DNA from: Coriobacteriia bacterium
GTDB taxonomy: Bacteria; Actinomycetota; Coriobacteriia; Coriobacteriales; QAMH01
Direction: 5' to 3'
Length of the DNA stretch: 9,555 bases
NCBI GenBank assembly: GCA_900756605.1
Contig: CAAEKX010000357.1
Span: forward strand, 1-9,555
Part shown: in pieces, positions 1 to 6,548 of the stretch
How the letters are laid out: each line of letters begins with the position of its first letter
Position numbering within the stretch: position 1 is the stretch's first letter
Translations under genes and position numbers: made by a program
Notes under the pieces: generated by a model
Databases searched by the model: none
Told to the model about the DNA's origin: nothing
Seen by the model: the letters and a program-made list of their open reading frames with translations, nothing else

Positions 1-302
1 ACCTCGAGTTCCTCGAGCCATGACGTGTGCCCGGCAAGCTGGCGATCCTGCGGAGCTGCCTTACCCTGCAGCTCGATGATGACGTGCTCGAGCAGATGCG
101 CAAGCTCCGTACCCACAATCTCGTCACCGAAGCTGCCATCGCCGGCACCGTTCACGCAGACATGATTCGCAAGGTTGGGGAGCAGCTCGAGAATGCGATT
201 GGCCTGCTCCTCGGTGACATGCAGCGTGTCGATTGCCATGCCGACCTCAAGGTCGAGTGCGCCATTGCGCACGCATATGTTTTGGATTTCGAGCGCGTCC
301 AT
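1..302 (-). CDS. Cyanophycin synthetase N-terminal-like domain protein (3' end cut by window edge)
   Basis: The reading frame opens at ATG 302 and stays open to the window edge, giving 100 full codons of the N-terminal part. Residues about 37-80 (RILELLPNLANHVC, then GTELAHLLEHVIIELQ) resemble the N-terminal domain of cyanophycin synthetase CphA, where an 'LPSLVEHFC...' segment is followed by 'GTWMGHxxEHVALELQ'. In CphA this domain precedes the ATP-grasp and Mur-ligase-like domains; here the rest is not visible, so it may be a short stand-alone protein or the start of a larger ligase. The match is from memory of the motif, not from a search. No signal peptide or membrane segment is seen. The start lies 5 bp after the stop of the upstream RlpA-like gene and has no clear Shine-Dalgarno, so translation is probably coupled. 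Function is not assigned. Confidence 0.6.
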   Translation of the reverse strand, partial: MDALEIQNICVRNGALDLEVGMAIDTLHVTEEQANRILELLPNLANHVCVNGAGDGSFGDEIVGTELAHLLEHVIIELQGKAAPQDRQLAGHTSWLEELE

Positions 303-307
303 GGAAC

Positions 308-805
308 TCACGCCATGACGCGGTACTGGACCGTACCGACGCCGTCAAAATCGAGAGCCCACGCAATGGCGGGCTGCAGGTCAAGGTCGCGTCCCGTAAT
401 GAAGGGACCGCGGTCATGCACGGTCGCGTTCACGACCTTGCCGTCGTACATGATCTGGATCTGGGTGCCCAGGGGAAGCGTCTTATGCGCCACGCCCATG
501 GAGCTTTCGGTCACGATGCTGCCATCCGAGCAGCCCGAGCCCATGAGCCCGTCGCCGATGCCGTAGGTGCTGGCGCCGCAGCTCGTCCATTCGACGGGTT
601 CGTCGAAGTTGCCGAGATAGCTCTGGGCGTCGATGGCGCTTCCCGAAGCGAGCGCCGCGTCGTTGAGGGTACGGGTGACGGCTCCCATGAGCTTGCCGTC
701 GATCATCGCGTCGTCTTCGGCTGCAAGGGTAGGTGCGCTCGAGCCGAGTATGAGCGCGCCCGCCACTCCAAATGCAGCCAGCGATCTTGCTACGTTTATG
801 TTCAT
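308..805 (-). CDS. Secreted RlpA-like double-psi beta-barrel protein
   Basis: A 165-residue exported protein. Residues 1-29 form a signal peptide (short polar/basic start, hydrophobic AAFGVAGALILG, cleavage likely after TLA or TLAA). Residues about 77-163 form a double-psi beta-barrel of the RlpA type: 'GASTYG' near the start, 'GVAHKTLPLGTQIQI' at 104-118, and the hallmark 'VHDRGPF' at 129-135, whose Asp lies in the motif needed for activity in lytic RlpA proteins. It has no SPOR domain and no lipobox Cys, unlike Gram-negative RlpA. Cys76 and Cys92 could form a disulfide. Likely role: peptidoglycan binding or cleavage outside the cell; enzymatic activity is an inference. I chose ATG 805 over ATG 853 because GGAAAG lies 4 bp upstream, the signal peptide then starts correctly, and the candidate promoter leaves almost no leader for the longer form. 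Its own promoter lies upstream; the CphA-N-like gene follows 5 bp downstream. Confidence 0.82.
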   Translation of the reverse strand: MNINVARSLAAFGVAGALILGSSAPTLAAEDDAMIDGKLMGAVTRTLNDAALASGSAIDAQSYLGNFDEPVEWTSCGASTYGIGDGLMGSGCSDGSIVTESSMGVAHKTLPLGTQIQIMYDGKVVNATVHDRGPFITGRDLDLQPAIAWALDFDGVGTVQYRVMA

Positions 806-809
806 GACT

Positions 810-815
810 CTTTCC
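810..815 (-). promoter_or_regulatory. Ribosome binding site deciding the RlpA-like gene start
   Basis: GGAAAG on the minus strand, four bases before ATG 805 (GGAAAGAGTC-ATG). Neither upstream in-frame ATG (853 or 841) has a comparable site, so this site sets the start of the 165-residue protein. Confidence 0.6.
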
Positions 816-862
816 GTGTTCGTAGTTCGAATGTGCATCATTTCGCGTTGCAACGGCTTAAA

Positions 863-892
863 ACCCTAGCCGAAGCCCCGACAAAGACGCAA
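863..892 (-). promoter_or_regulatory. Candidate promoter of the RlpA-like gene
   Basis: On the minus strand TTGCGT (892-887) is followed after 18 bp by TAGGGT (868-863), or after 17 bp by CTAGGG. Both boxes match the consensus in only about half of their positions, so the promoter looks weak and activator-dependent. The TTCACA direct repeats lie immediately upstream. The expected transcription start is near 855, giving a leader of about 50 nt. Confidence 0.4.
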
Positions 893-897
893 GGAAA

Positions 898-914
898 TGT
901 GAAGAATCTGTGAA
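898..914 (-). promoter_or_regulatory. Direct-repeat operator candidate TTCACA-N5-TTCACA
   Basis: Read on the minus strand, TTCACA (914-909), GATTC, TTCACA (903-898), TTTCC and the putative -35 TTGCGT follow each other with an 11-bp period, one helical turn. Two hexamers spaced by 5 bp just upstream of a poor -35 is the usual layout of an OmpR/PhoB-family activator site; TT(A/C/T)ACA boxes with about 5-bp spacing are known for Bacillus PhoP. A third TTCACA lies at 943-938. Which regulator, if any, binds is not known. Confidence 0.4.
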
Positions 915-957
915 ACCAAAGGTAGAGCACCTGTGGATGTGAAGAGGGCATGAAGGG

Positions 958-983
958 AAAGGCGCTCCCGGAGGAGCGCCTTT
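958..983 (-). terminator. Hairpin terminator after purE
   Basis: A perfect 11-bp inverted repeat, AAAGGCGCTCC (958-968) and GGAGCGCCTTT (973-983), with a 4-base loop (CGGA on plus, TCCG on minus). It begins 13 bp beyond the purE stop and is GC-rich with flanking A/T runs that can serve either direction. The T run is only three bases, short for a classical intrinsic terminator. It separates the purine block from the RlpA-like unit. Confidence 0.75.
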
Positions 984-996
984 GCTATATGACGCA

Positions 997-1461
997 TTAT
1001 TTGCCGGCGAGCTCGCGTTTGTACTCGATGATGGCCTTGCGGTACTCGGGCACCGCGACGCCAAGAATCTCCGTCGCGAGGATCGCGGCGTTCTTGGTGC
1101 CGTTGATGGCGACGCAGGCCAGGGGCACGCCCGTGGGCATCTGCACCGTGGAGAGCAGAGAGTCCATGCCGCCCAGGTCGCTCGTCTTCATGGGCACGGC
1201 AATGACGGGCAGCGGCGTATGCGACGCCACGACACCACCGAGCGCTGCGGCCTTGCCAGCGCCGGCGATGATGACCTTGAGACCGCGCTCCTCGGCGCTT
1301 GTCGCCCAGTCGCGCACGTCATCGGGATTACGATGCGCAGAGTGAATGACGAACTCGTAGGGCACGCCGAACTTCTCGAGCATCTCCTTGCAACCCTCGA
1401 AATCCGGGGCATCCGATTTGGAGCCCAGAATGATTCCTACCAGCGGTTTTTCTGCAGACAT
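997..1461 (-). CDS. purE: N5-carboxyaminoimidazole ribonucleotide mutase (PurE)
   Basis: A 154-residue cytosolic enzyme of de novo purine synthesis, making 4-carboxy-AIR (CAIR) from N5-CAIR in class I enzymes, or from AIR and CO2 in class II. The fold signatures are clear: 'GIILGSKSD' at 9-17 (phosphate loop), 'HSAHRNP' at 40-46 with the catalytic His43 (equivalent to E. coli His45), and 'DSLLSTVQMPTGVP' at 100-113, a class I feature. Length is typical of bacterial PurE. Odd: the usual AAHLPG loop reads KAAALGG at 70-76, so its conserved His is Ala and its Pro is Gly. No purK, the usual class I partner, is in this window. The start has a strong GAGGAG 5 bp upstream. It is last in the purA-purD-Nudix-purE run, 50 bp after the Nudix gene, and is followed by a hairpin terminator. 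Confidence 0.95.
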   Translation of the reverse strand: MSAEKPLVGIILGSKSDAPDFEGCKEMLEKFGVPYEFVIHSAHRNPDDVRDWATSAEERGLKVIIAGAGKAAALGGVVASHTPLPVIAVPMKTSDLGGMDSLLSTVQMPTGVPLACVAINGTKNAAILATEILGVAVPEYRKAIIEYKRELAGK

Positions 1462-1511
1462 CTCTTCTCCTCACTCGTGCAACCGCACAGACGCCTGTTC
1501 TCTGCGGAGCT

Positions 1512-2081
1512 CTACATTCTATGGCGCAGCGCATCGCATATGAGCGCGGCAATAACGGTCTTCGAGTCCTCGATGCGGCCGTCGAGGACGGAGTCGATGA
1601 GCGACTCGATGCTCACCCACTCGGCGACGACGAACTCGTCATCATCCGGATGGGCCGAGCCCGGCGTCAAATCGGTTGCCATGTACAGATGGATGATCTC
1701 GTCGCTATAACCCACGGCCACGGCGATGGATGCCAGACGGCGGATTTGCCCTGCTGCGTAGCCCGTCTCCTCGGCGAGCTCGCGGCGCACGGCGTCCTCG
1801 GGATCCTCGCCGGGATCGATCTTGCCTGCGGGAACCTCGATGGTCACGCGCTCGAGCGCCGTGCGGTACTGACGCACGATGAGCACACGGCCCTGGTCAT
1901 CGAGCGCGATGACGCACACCGCGCCAGGGTGACGAATGACCTCGTGCTGCGTCTTGTGCCCGTTGGGCAACTCAATGTCGACGGAATCGACCTTGACCAG
2001 GCGCCCCTCGAAGCTGCGCACGGAACTGAGGATCTTCTCGCTGATCGCGGGATCCTCGAAGTGCTCGATTAGCTCTCCCAT
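1512..2081 (-). CDS. Nudix hydrolase, ADP-ribose pyrophosphatase type
   Basis: A 189-residue Nudix protein. The complete Nudix box GX5EX7REUXEEXGU is at 86-108 (GKIDPGE...RELAEETGY), with Glu101, Glu104 and Glu105 of the metal-binding RELAEETG core. The preceding 'VLIVRQYR' strand (67-73) and 'IEVPAGKID' resemble the ADP-ribose pyrophosphatase (NudF/YqkG) group, which splits ADP-ribose into AMP and ribose 5-phosphate. Substrate choice is not provable from sequence. Ribose 5-phosphate feeds PRPP and AMP belongs to the purine pool, which would fit the purine-gene neighbourhood. The start at 2081 overlaps the purD stop by 13 bp, with GAGGGG about 9 bp upstream, pointing to translational coupling. 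purE follows after 50 bp; no promoter is evident in that gap. Confidence 0.9.
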   Translation of the reverse strand: MGELIEHFEDPAISEKILSSVRSFEGRLVKVDSVDIELPNGHKTQHEVIRHPGAVCVIALDDQGRVLIVRQYRTALERVTIEVPAGKIDPGEDPEDAVRRELAEETGYAAGQIRRLASIAVAVGYSDEIIHLYMATDLTPGSAHPDDDEFVVAEWVSIESLIDSVLDGRIEDSKTVIAALICDALRHRM

Positions 2082-3352
2082 GCGCTGCGGCCCCTCATGG
2101 CACGGGCGCCGATGTCGCGACGCATGAACTTGCCGTCCCAGTTGATGAGGTCGCAGGCCTCGTAGGCGCGGTCGCGCGCGGCCTCGAAGGTGTCACCGAG
2201 TGCGGTGACATTGAGGACGCGGCCTCCGTTGGTGTAGGCCTTGCCATCGACGACCTTGGTGCCGGCATGGTAGACGTGCACACCCGGCAACGCGTTGGCC
2301 TCGTCGATGCCCGTGATCTCGCGGCCCTTCTCGTAATCGCCAGGGTAGCCCTCACTCGCGAGCACGACGCTCACGGCCCACTCGGGGCGCCAGGAAAGCT
2401 CGACCTCACTCAGGCGCTGCTGGGCAGTCGCGACCATGACGTCGACCAGGTCGGTCTCGAGACGCGGCAGGACGACCTGCGTCTCCGGGTCGCCAAAGCG
2501 TGCGTTAAACTCGAGCAGCTTGGGGCCTTCCGGCGTGAGCATGAAGCCGCCATAGAGGACGCCTCGGTAGTCGATGCCCTCCTCGCGCAGACCGGCGACA
2601 GCGCACTCCATGATGTCGATCATGGTCACATGCTCGTCATCGGTGACGATAGGTACCGGCGAATACACGCCCATGCCGCCCGTATTGGGACCCTCGTCGT
2701 TCTCGTAGGCACGCTTGTGATCCTGCGAGGGAGCCATGGGAAGCACGGTGATGCCATCGGTAAAGGCGAGCATGGAGCACTCGGGGCCGGTCATCATCTC
2801 CTCGATGACGACCGTGGAGCCCGCCTCGCCAAAGCGACCGTCAAAGCACTCGCAAATGGCTTCGTCGGCCTCCTCCTTGGTGAGCGCAACCGTGACGCCC
2901 TTGCCCGCCGCCAGGCCGTCGGCCTTGACGACGATGGGGGCGCCATGCTCGTTGAGATAGGCCAACGCGGAATCGCAATCCGTGAAGGTGCCATATGCCG
3001 CCGTGGGCAGATCGTACTTCATCATGAGGCTCTTGGAGAAGTCCTTGGAGCCTTCGAGACGCGCACCCGCGGCACCGGGGCCAAAGCAATCGATGCCAGC
3101 CCCACGCACGGCATCGGCGACACCGGCGACAAGCGGAGCCTCCGGGCCGATGACCACGAGCTCGCAACCATTGGCGCGGGCAAAATCGACGACGGCCTGA
3201 CCGTCCTCGATGTCGAGGTCAACGTTAGTGCCGAGCTCTGCCGTTCCACCGTTACCAGGTGCGATGAAGAGCTGGTCGCACTTGGGCGACTCGGCAAGCG
3301 CCGTGGCGATGGCGCACTCGCGCCCGCCGCTTCCCAAAAGCAGGATATTCAT
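2069..3352 (-). CDS. purD: Phosphoribosylamine-glycine ligase (GARS)
   Basis: A 427-residue cytosolic ATP-grasp ligase joining phosphoribosylamine and glycine to give GAR, the second step of IMP synthesis. In order: N-terminal domain with the glycine-rich 'LLLGSGGRE' (4-12) and 'VIGPEAPLVAGVAD' (67-80); the join 'LEGSKDFSKSLM' (99-110); ATP-grasp core with 'VVKADGLAAGKGV' (141-153), 'MAPSQDHKRAYENDEGPNTGGMG' positions 206-228, and the metal-binding 'LLEFNARFGDPETQ' (279-292); C-terminal domain with 'NGGRVLNVTALG' (375-386). It is a monofunctional GARS without AIRS or GART fusion. Odd: the near-invariant GREHA reads GRECA, with Cys13 in place of His. The start is 1 bp after the purA stop, with GAGGATGGA inside the end of purA as the ribosome site. 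The 3' end overlaps the Nudix gene by 13 bp. Confidence 0.97.
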   Translation of the reverse strand: MNILLLGSGGRECAIATALAESPKCDQLFIAPGNGGTAELGTNVDLDIEDGQAVVDFARANGCELVVIGPEAPLVAGVADAVRGAGIDCFGPGAAGARLEGSKDFSKSLMMKYDLPTAAYGTFTDCDSALAYLNEHGAPIVVKADGLAAGKGVTVALTKEEADEAICECFDGRFGEAGSTVVIEEMMTGPECSMLAFTDGITVLPMAPSQDHKRAYENDEGPNTGGMGVYSPVPIVTDDEHVTMIDIMECAVAGLREEGIDYRGVLYGGFMLTPEGPKLLEFNARFGDPETQVVLPRLETDLVDVMVATAQQRLSEVELSWRPEWAVSVVLASEGYPGDYEKGREITGIDEANALPGVHVYHAGTKVVDGKAYTNGGRVLNVTALGDTFEAARDRAYEACDLINWDGKFMRRDIGARAMRGRSAWES

Positions 3353-3353
3353 G

Positions 3354-4634
<1,281 letters not shown>

Positions 4635-4679
4635 GTGGTTCTCCTTAATGAGAGGCTCAGCGCGTTCGCGCGAAACATC

Positions 4680-4696
4680 ATTGTATCGAATGTGAA
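4680..4696 (-). promoter_or_regulatory. Candidate purA promoter (-10 element)
   Basis: In the 105-bp dnaB-purA gap, the minus strand reads TACAAT (4685-4680), a 5-of-6 match to the -10 consensus, about 45 bp before the purA start. No good -35 is found 16-18 bp upstream. A single TTCACA (4696-4691) sits 5 bp above it, the same hexamer seen as direct repeats near 900; one copy alone may be chance. No hairpin terminator is seen between dnaB and purA, so read-through from dnaB is also likely. Confidence 0.35.
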
Positions 4697-4739
4697 GGAC
4701 TATACGCGGAGGATTCGAGGGGAATGCGAGAGAGCCGCC

Positions 4740-6131
4740 CTAGTATCTGTCATCCGGGCGAGCAAGGTTATCGAAGCGCGTGAACTCGCTCTGGAATGCC
4801 AGGCTCACGGTGCCGATGGGACCATTGCGGTGCTTGGCCACGATGACGTCTGCCGTGTTGAGCGGCGGGCGATCCTCCTGCTCGGCCTCTTTCTCGGACA
4901 ATGAGCGGTCAAGGAACATGACGATATCGGCGTCTTGCTCGATGGCGCCGGATTCGCGCAAATCCGACAGGATGGGACGCTTGCCTTGACGCGACTCGAC
5001 AGCACGGGAAAGCTGCGAGAGCGCGATGATGGGCATGTCCATCTCCTTCGCGAGAATCTTGAGGCCACGGGAAATCTCCGCGATCTCTACCTGGCGGGAC
5101 TCCGTACGCGTGTTCTGCGGCTGCATGAGCTGCAGGTAGTCGACGATGATGAGGCCCTTTTGCGGCTCGACGTTGCGCAGCTGACGACGCGCTTTGGCGC
5201 GCACCTCGAGAATGGAGGCGCTCGGGGTATCGTCGACCCAAAGCTGCAGCTTGGAGAGCGTATCTGACGCGTTGACGAGCGTGACCCAGTCCTGGCCGCT
5301 CATCTGGCCCGTTTGCATCTTCTTGGAGTTGATGCGCGTCTCGGTCGAAAGCACGCGTTGCACAAGCTGCGTGGCTGACATCTCGAGCGAGAAGAAGGCG
5401 ACCGACGTGCCAAGCTGGGCAGCGCGACTCGCGATGTTGAGCGCGAGTGCCGTCTTGCCGACGGAAGGACGGGCGGCGAGAATGACAAGATCACCGCCAC
5501 GCAGGCCACCAAAGAGATCATCGAGGTCCTTGAAGCCCGTGCGCACGCCATTGTAGCGGCTCTTGGTGTTGGCGAGCTCCTGGAGCTCGTTGAAGGTCTC
5601 GACCACGAGCGAGCTCATGGACTTGAAGTTGGTGGAAACGCGCTTGTTGGTGACATCGAAGAGAAGCTTCTCGGATGTCTCGACGACCTCGTCGAGGTCA
5701 TCTGGCGCATCGTAACCGAGCGCGGTGATGCGTACGGCGGCACCGATGAGGTCGCGCAGCATGGCGGCGCGTTTGACGATGTCTGCGTGATGAGCCCAGT
5801 TGGCCAGTGCATAGGTGTTGTTGCCGAGCTCGACGATGTAGGATTTGCCACCCACGGCATCGAGGTCTCCGCGCGTCTTGAGACGATCGGCCAGGGAAAG
5901 CTGATCGATGGGGGCGTTCTTGTTGTAGAGCTCCTCCATAGCCTCGAAGATCTTGCGGTGCGCAGGACGGTAGAACTCCTTGGCCGAAAGCTTCATGAGC
6001 GCTTCCTCGACGACCTCGGTGTCCTGGCCGAGCAGCATGGCCGCAAGCACGGCCTTCTCGGCATCGATATCCTGCGGCATGATGCGCTCAACCGAATTGT
6101 TAGCACTCGATGTATAGGCAAGCTCTGGCAT
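4740..6131 (-). CDS. dnaB: Replicative DNA helicase DnaB
   Basis: A 463-residue hexameric replicative helicase that unwinds DNA at the fork 5'-3' and recruits primase. The N-terminal helical domain covers about 18-120 ('MPQDIDAEKAVLAAML', 'YRPAHRKIFEAM'). The RecA-like domain from about 195 has Walker A 'ARPSVGKT' (220-227), catalytic Glu250 in 'FFSLEM', Walker B 'LIIVDYLQ' (327-334), 'ALSQLSR' (370-376) and the arginine-finger region 'AKHRNGPIG' (432-440). It is full-length, with no intein or frameshift. The start is uncertain: ATG 6131 fits family length, but its GAGGAG lies 13 bp away; in-frame ATGs at 6200 and 6182 would add 23 or 17 residues (a basic PTRRCERT stretch) that do not look like the family and lack good ribosome sites. 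It is upstream of purA in the same direction; the repeat-rich spacer separates it from leuA. Confidence 0.97.
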   Translation of the reverse strand: MPELAYTSSANNSVERIMPQDIDAEKAVLAAMLLGQDTEVVEEALMKLSAKEFYRPAHRKIFEAMEELYNKNAPIDQLSLADRLKTRGDLDAVGGKSYIVELGNNTYALANWAHHADIVKRAAMLRDLIGAAVRITALGYDAPDDLDEVVETSEKLLFDVTNKRVSTNFKSMSSLVVETFNELQELANTKSRYNGVRTGFKDLDDLFGGLRGGDLVILAARPSVGKTALALNIASRAAQLGTSVAFFSLEMSATQLVQRVLSTETRINSKKMQTGQMSGQDWVTLVNASDTLSKLQLWVDDTPSASILEVRAKARRQLRNVEPQKGLIIVDYLQLMQPQNTRTESRQVEIAEISRGLKILAKEMDMPIIALSQLSRAVESRQGKRPILSDLRESGAIEQDADIVMFLDRSLSEKEAEQEDRPPLNTADVIVAKHRNGPIGTVSLAFQSEFTRFDNLARPDDRY

Positions 6132-6144
6132 GGTGCGCTCGCAT

Positions 6145-6150
6145 CTCCTC
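6145..6150 (-). promoter_or_regulatory. Distant ribosome binding site for dnaB
   Basis: GAGGAG on the minus strand ends 13 bases before ATG 6131. That spacing is longer than the 5-9 bases seen for purA, purE and leuA here. There is no in-frame ATG, GTG or TTG between it and 6131, so it supports 6131 if it is used at all. Confidence 0.4.
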
Positions 6151-6279
6151 GTTGGGTTGTCCTTTTCAGGGGTGACCACCATACCCGTTTGGTGAGACAC
6201 GATTGTCCGCGTTTGCGCGCATTAACACCCGATGTGGAGACCAAAGCGCCATCACAAGGGGGAAATGCCGAGTTTTCCA

Positions 6280-6285
6280 CTTATA
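6280..6285 (-). promoter_or_regulatory. Candidate dnaB promoter (-10 element)
   Basis: TATAAG on the minus strand (5 of 6 to TATAAT) in an A/T-rich patch of the leuA-dnaB spacer. No convincing -35 is found 16-18 bp upstream. It would give a leader of about 140 nt to ATG 6131. A second, weaker -10-like GACAAT at 6207-6202 would start transcription below the long ATG 6200 and so favour the shorter protein. Neither is proven. Confidence 0.25.
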
Positions 6286-6322
6286 AACGGATTTTCAAAC
6301 TTTCTCGAATGGCAAAGGGGGT

Positions 6323-6546
6323 TGTCATTTCGACCAAAGGCACGCGGCGGCACCCGCTGTCATTTCGACCGGAGGCGCGTAGCGCCGGAGTGGAGAAATC
6401 CCAACCGTTGCAACAAAAGAGCGAGATTTCTCGACTGCGCGACCTGCGATCGCTTCGCTCGAAATGACAGGGGGGGGCGCCTTCGGTCCCGCTCGAAATG
6501 ACAGAGGGGGGGGGATGCCTTCGGCTGCTCCGCTCGAAATGACAGG
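6323..6546. repeat. REP-like inverted and tandem repeat cluster between leuA and dnaB
   Basis: Five copies of an 11-base core TGTCATTTCGA or its complement: plus orientation at 6323-6333 and 6358-6368; inverted at 6459-6469, 6492-6502 and 6533-6543. The copies at 6358 and 6459 head two arms of one imperfect palindrome (6358-6469): each arm runs core, a GCG-rich variable part, then GAGAAATC (6393-6400) or its complement GATTTCTC (6425-6432). The left arm also has a small GGCGC-GTA-GCGCC hairpin (6374-6386). The right side is tandem, with steps of 33 and 41 bp; copies carry GCCTTCGG before the core and G runs after it (up to nine Gs at 6506-6514). The last copy ends 3 bp before the leuA stop codon complement. 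The cluster fills the spacer left of leuA; no transposase or other gene is in it. It could act as leuA terminator or mRNA-end stabiliser. Confidence 0.75.
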
Positions 6547-6548
6547 GA

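Noticed and set aside
806..853. Longer start (ATG 853) for the RlpA-like protein
   Set aside because: It puts 16 polar residues in front of a normal signal peptide and has no ribosome site; ATG 805 has GGAAAG.
233..913. 226-codon plus-strand ORF opposite the RlpA-like gene
   Set aside because: Antisense shadow; the minus-strand product has a signal peptide and the VHDRGPF motif.
4656..4671. GCGCG-TT-CGCGC inverted repeat upstream of purA as a terminator
   Set aside because: The loop is only two bases and no T run follows on the minus strand, so it would not terminate dnaB transcription.
6323..6546. CRISPR array
   Set aside because: The repeats are in both orientations, uneven in spacing, and lack regular spacers; no cas gene is near.
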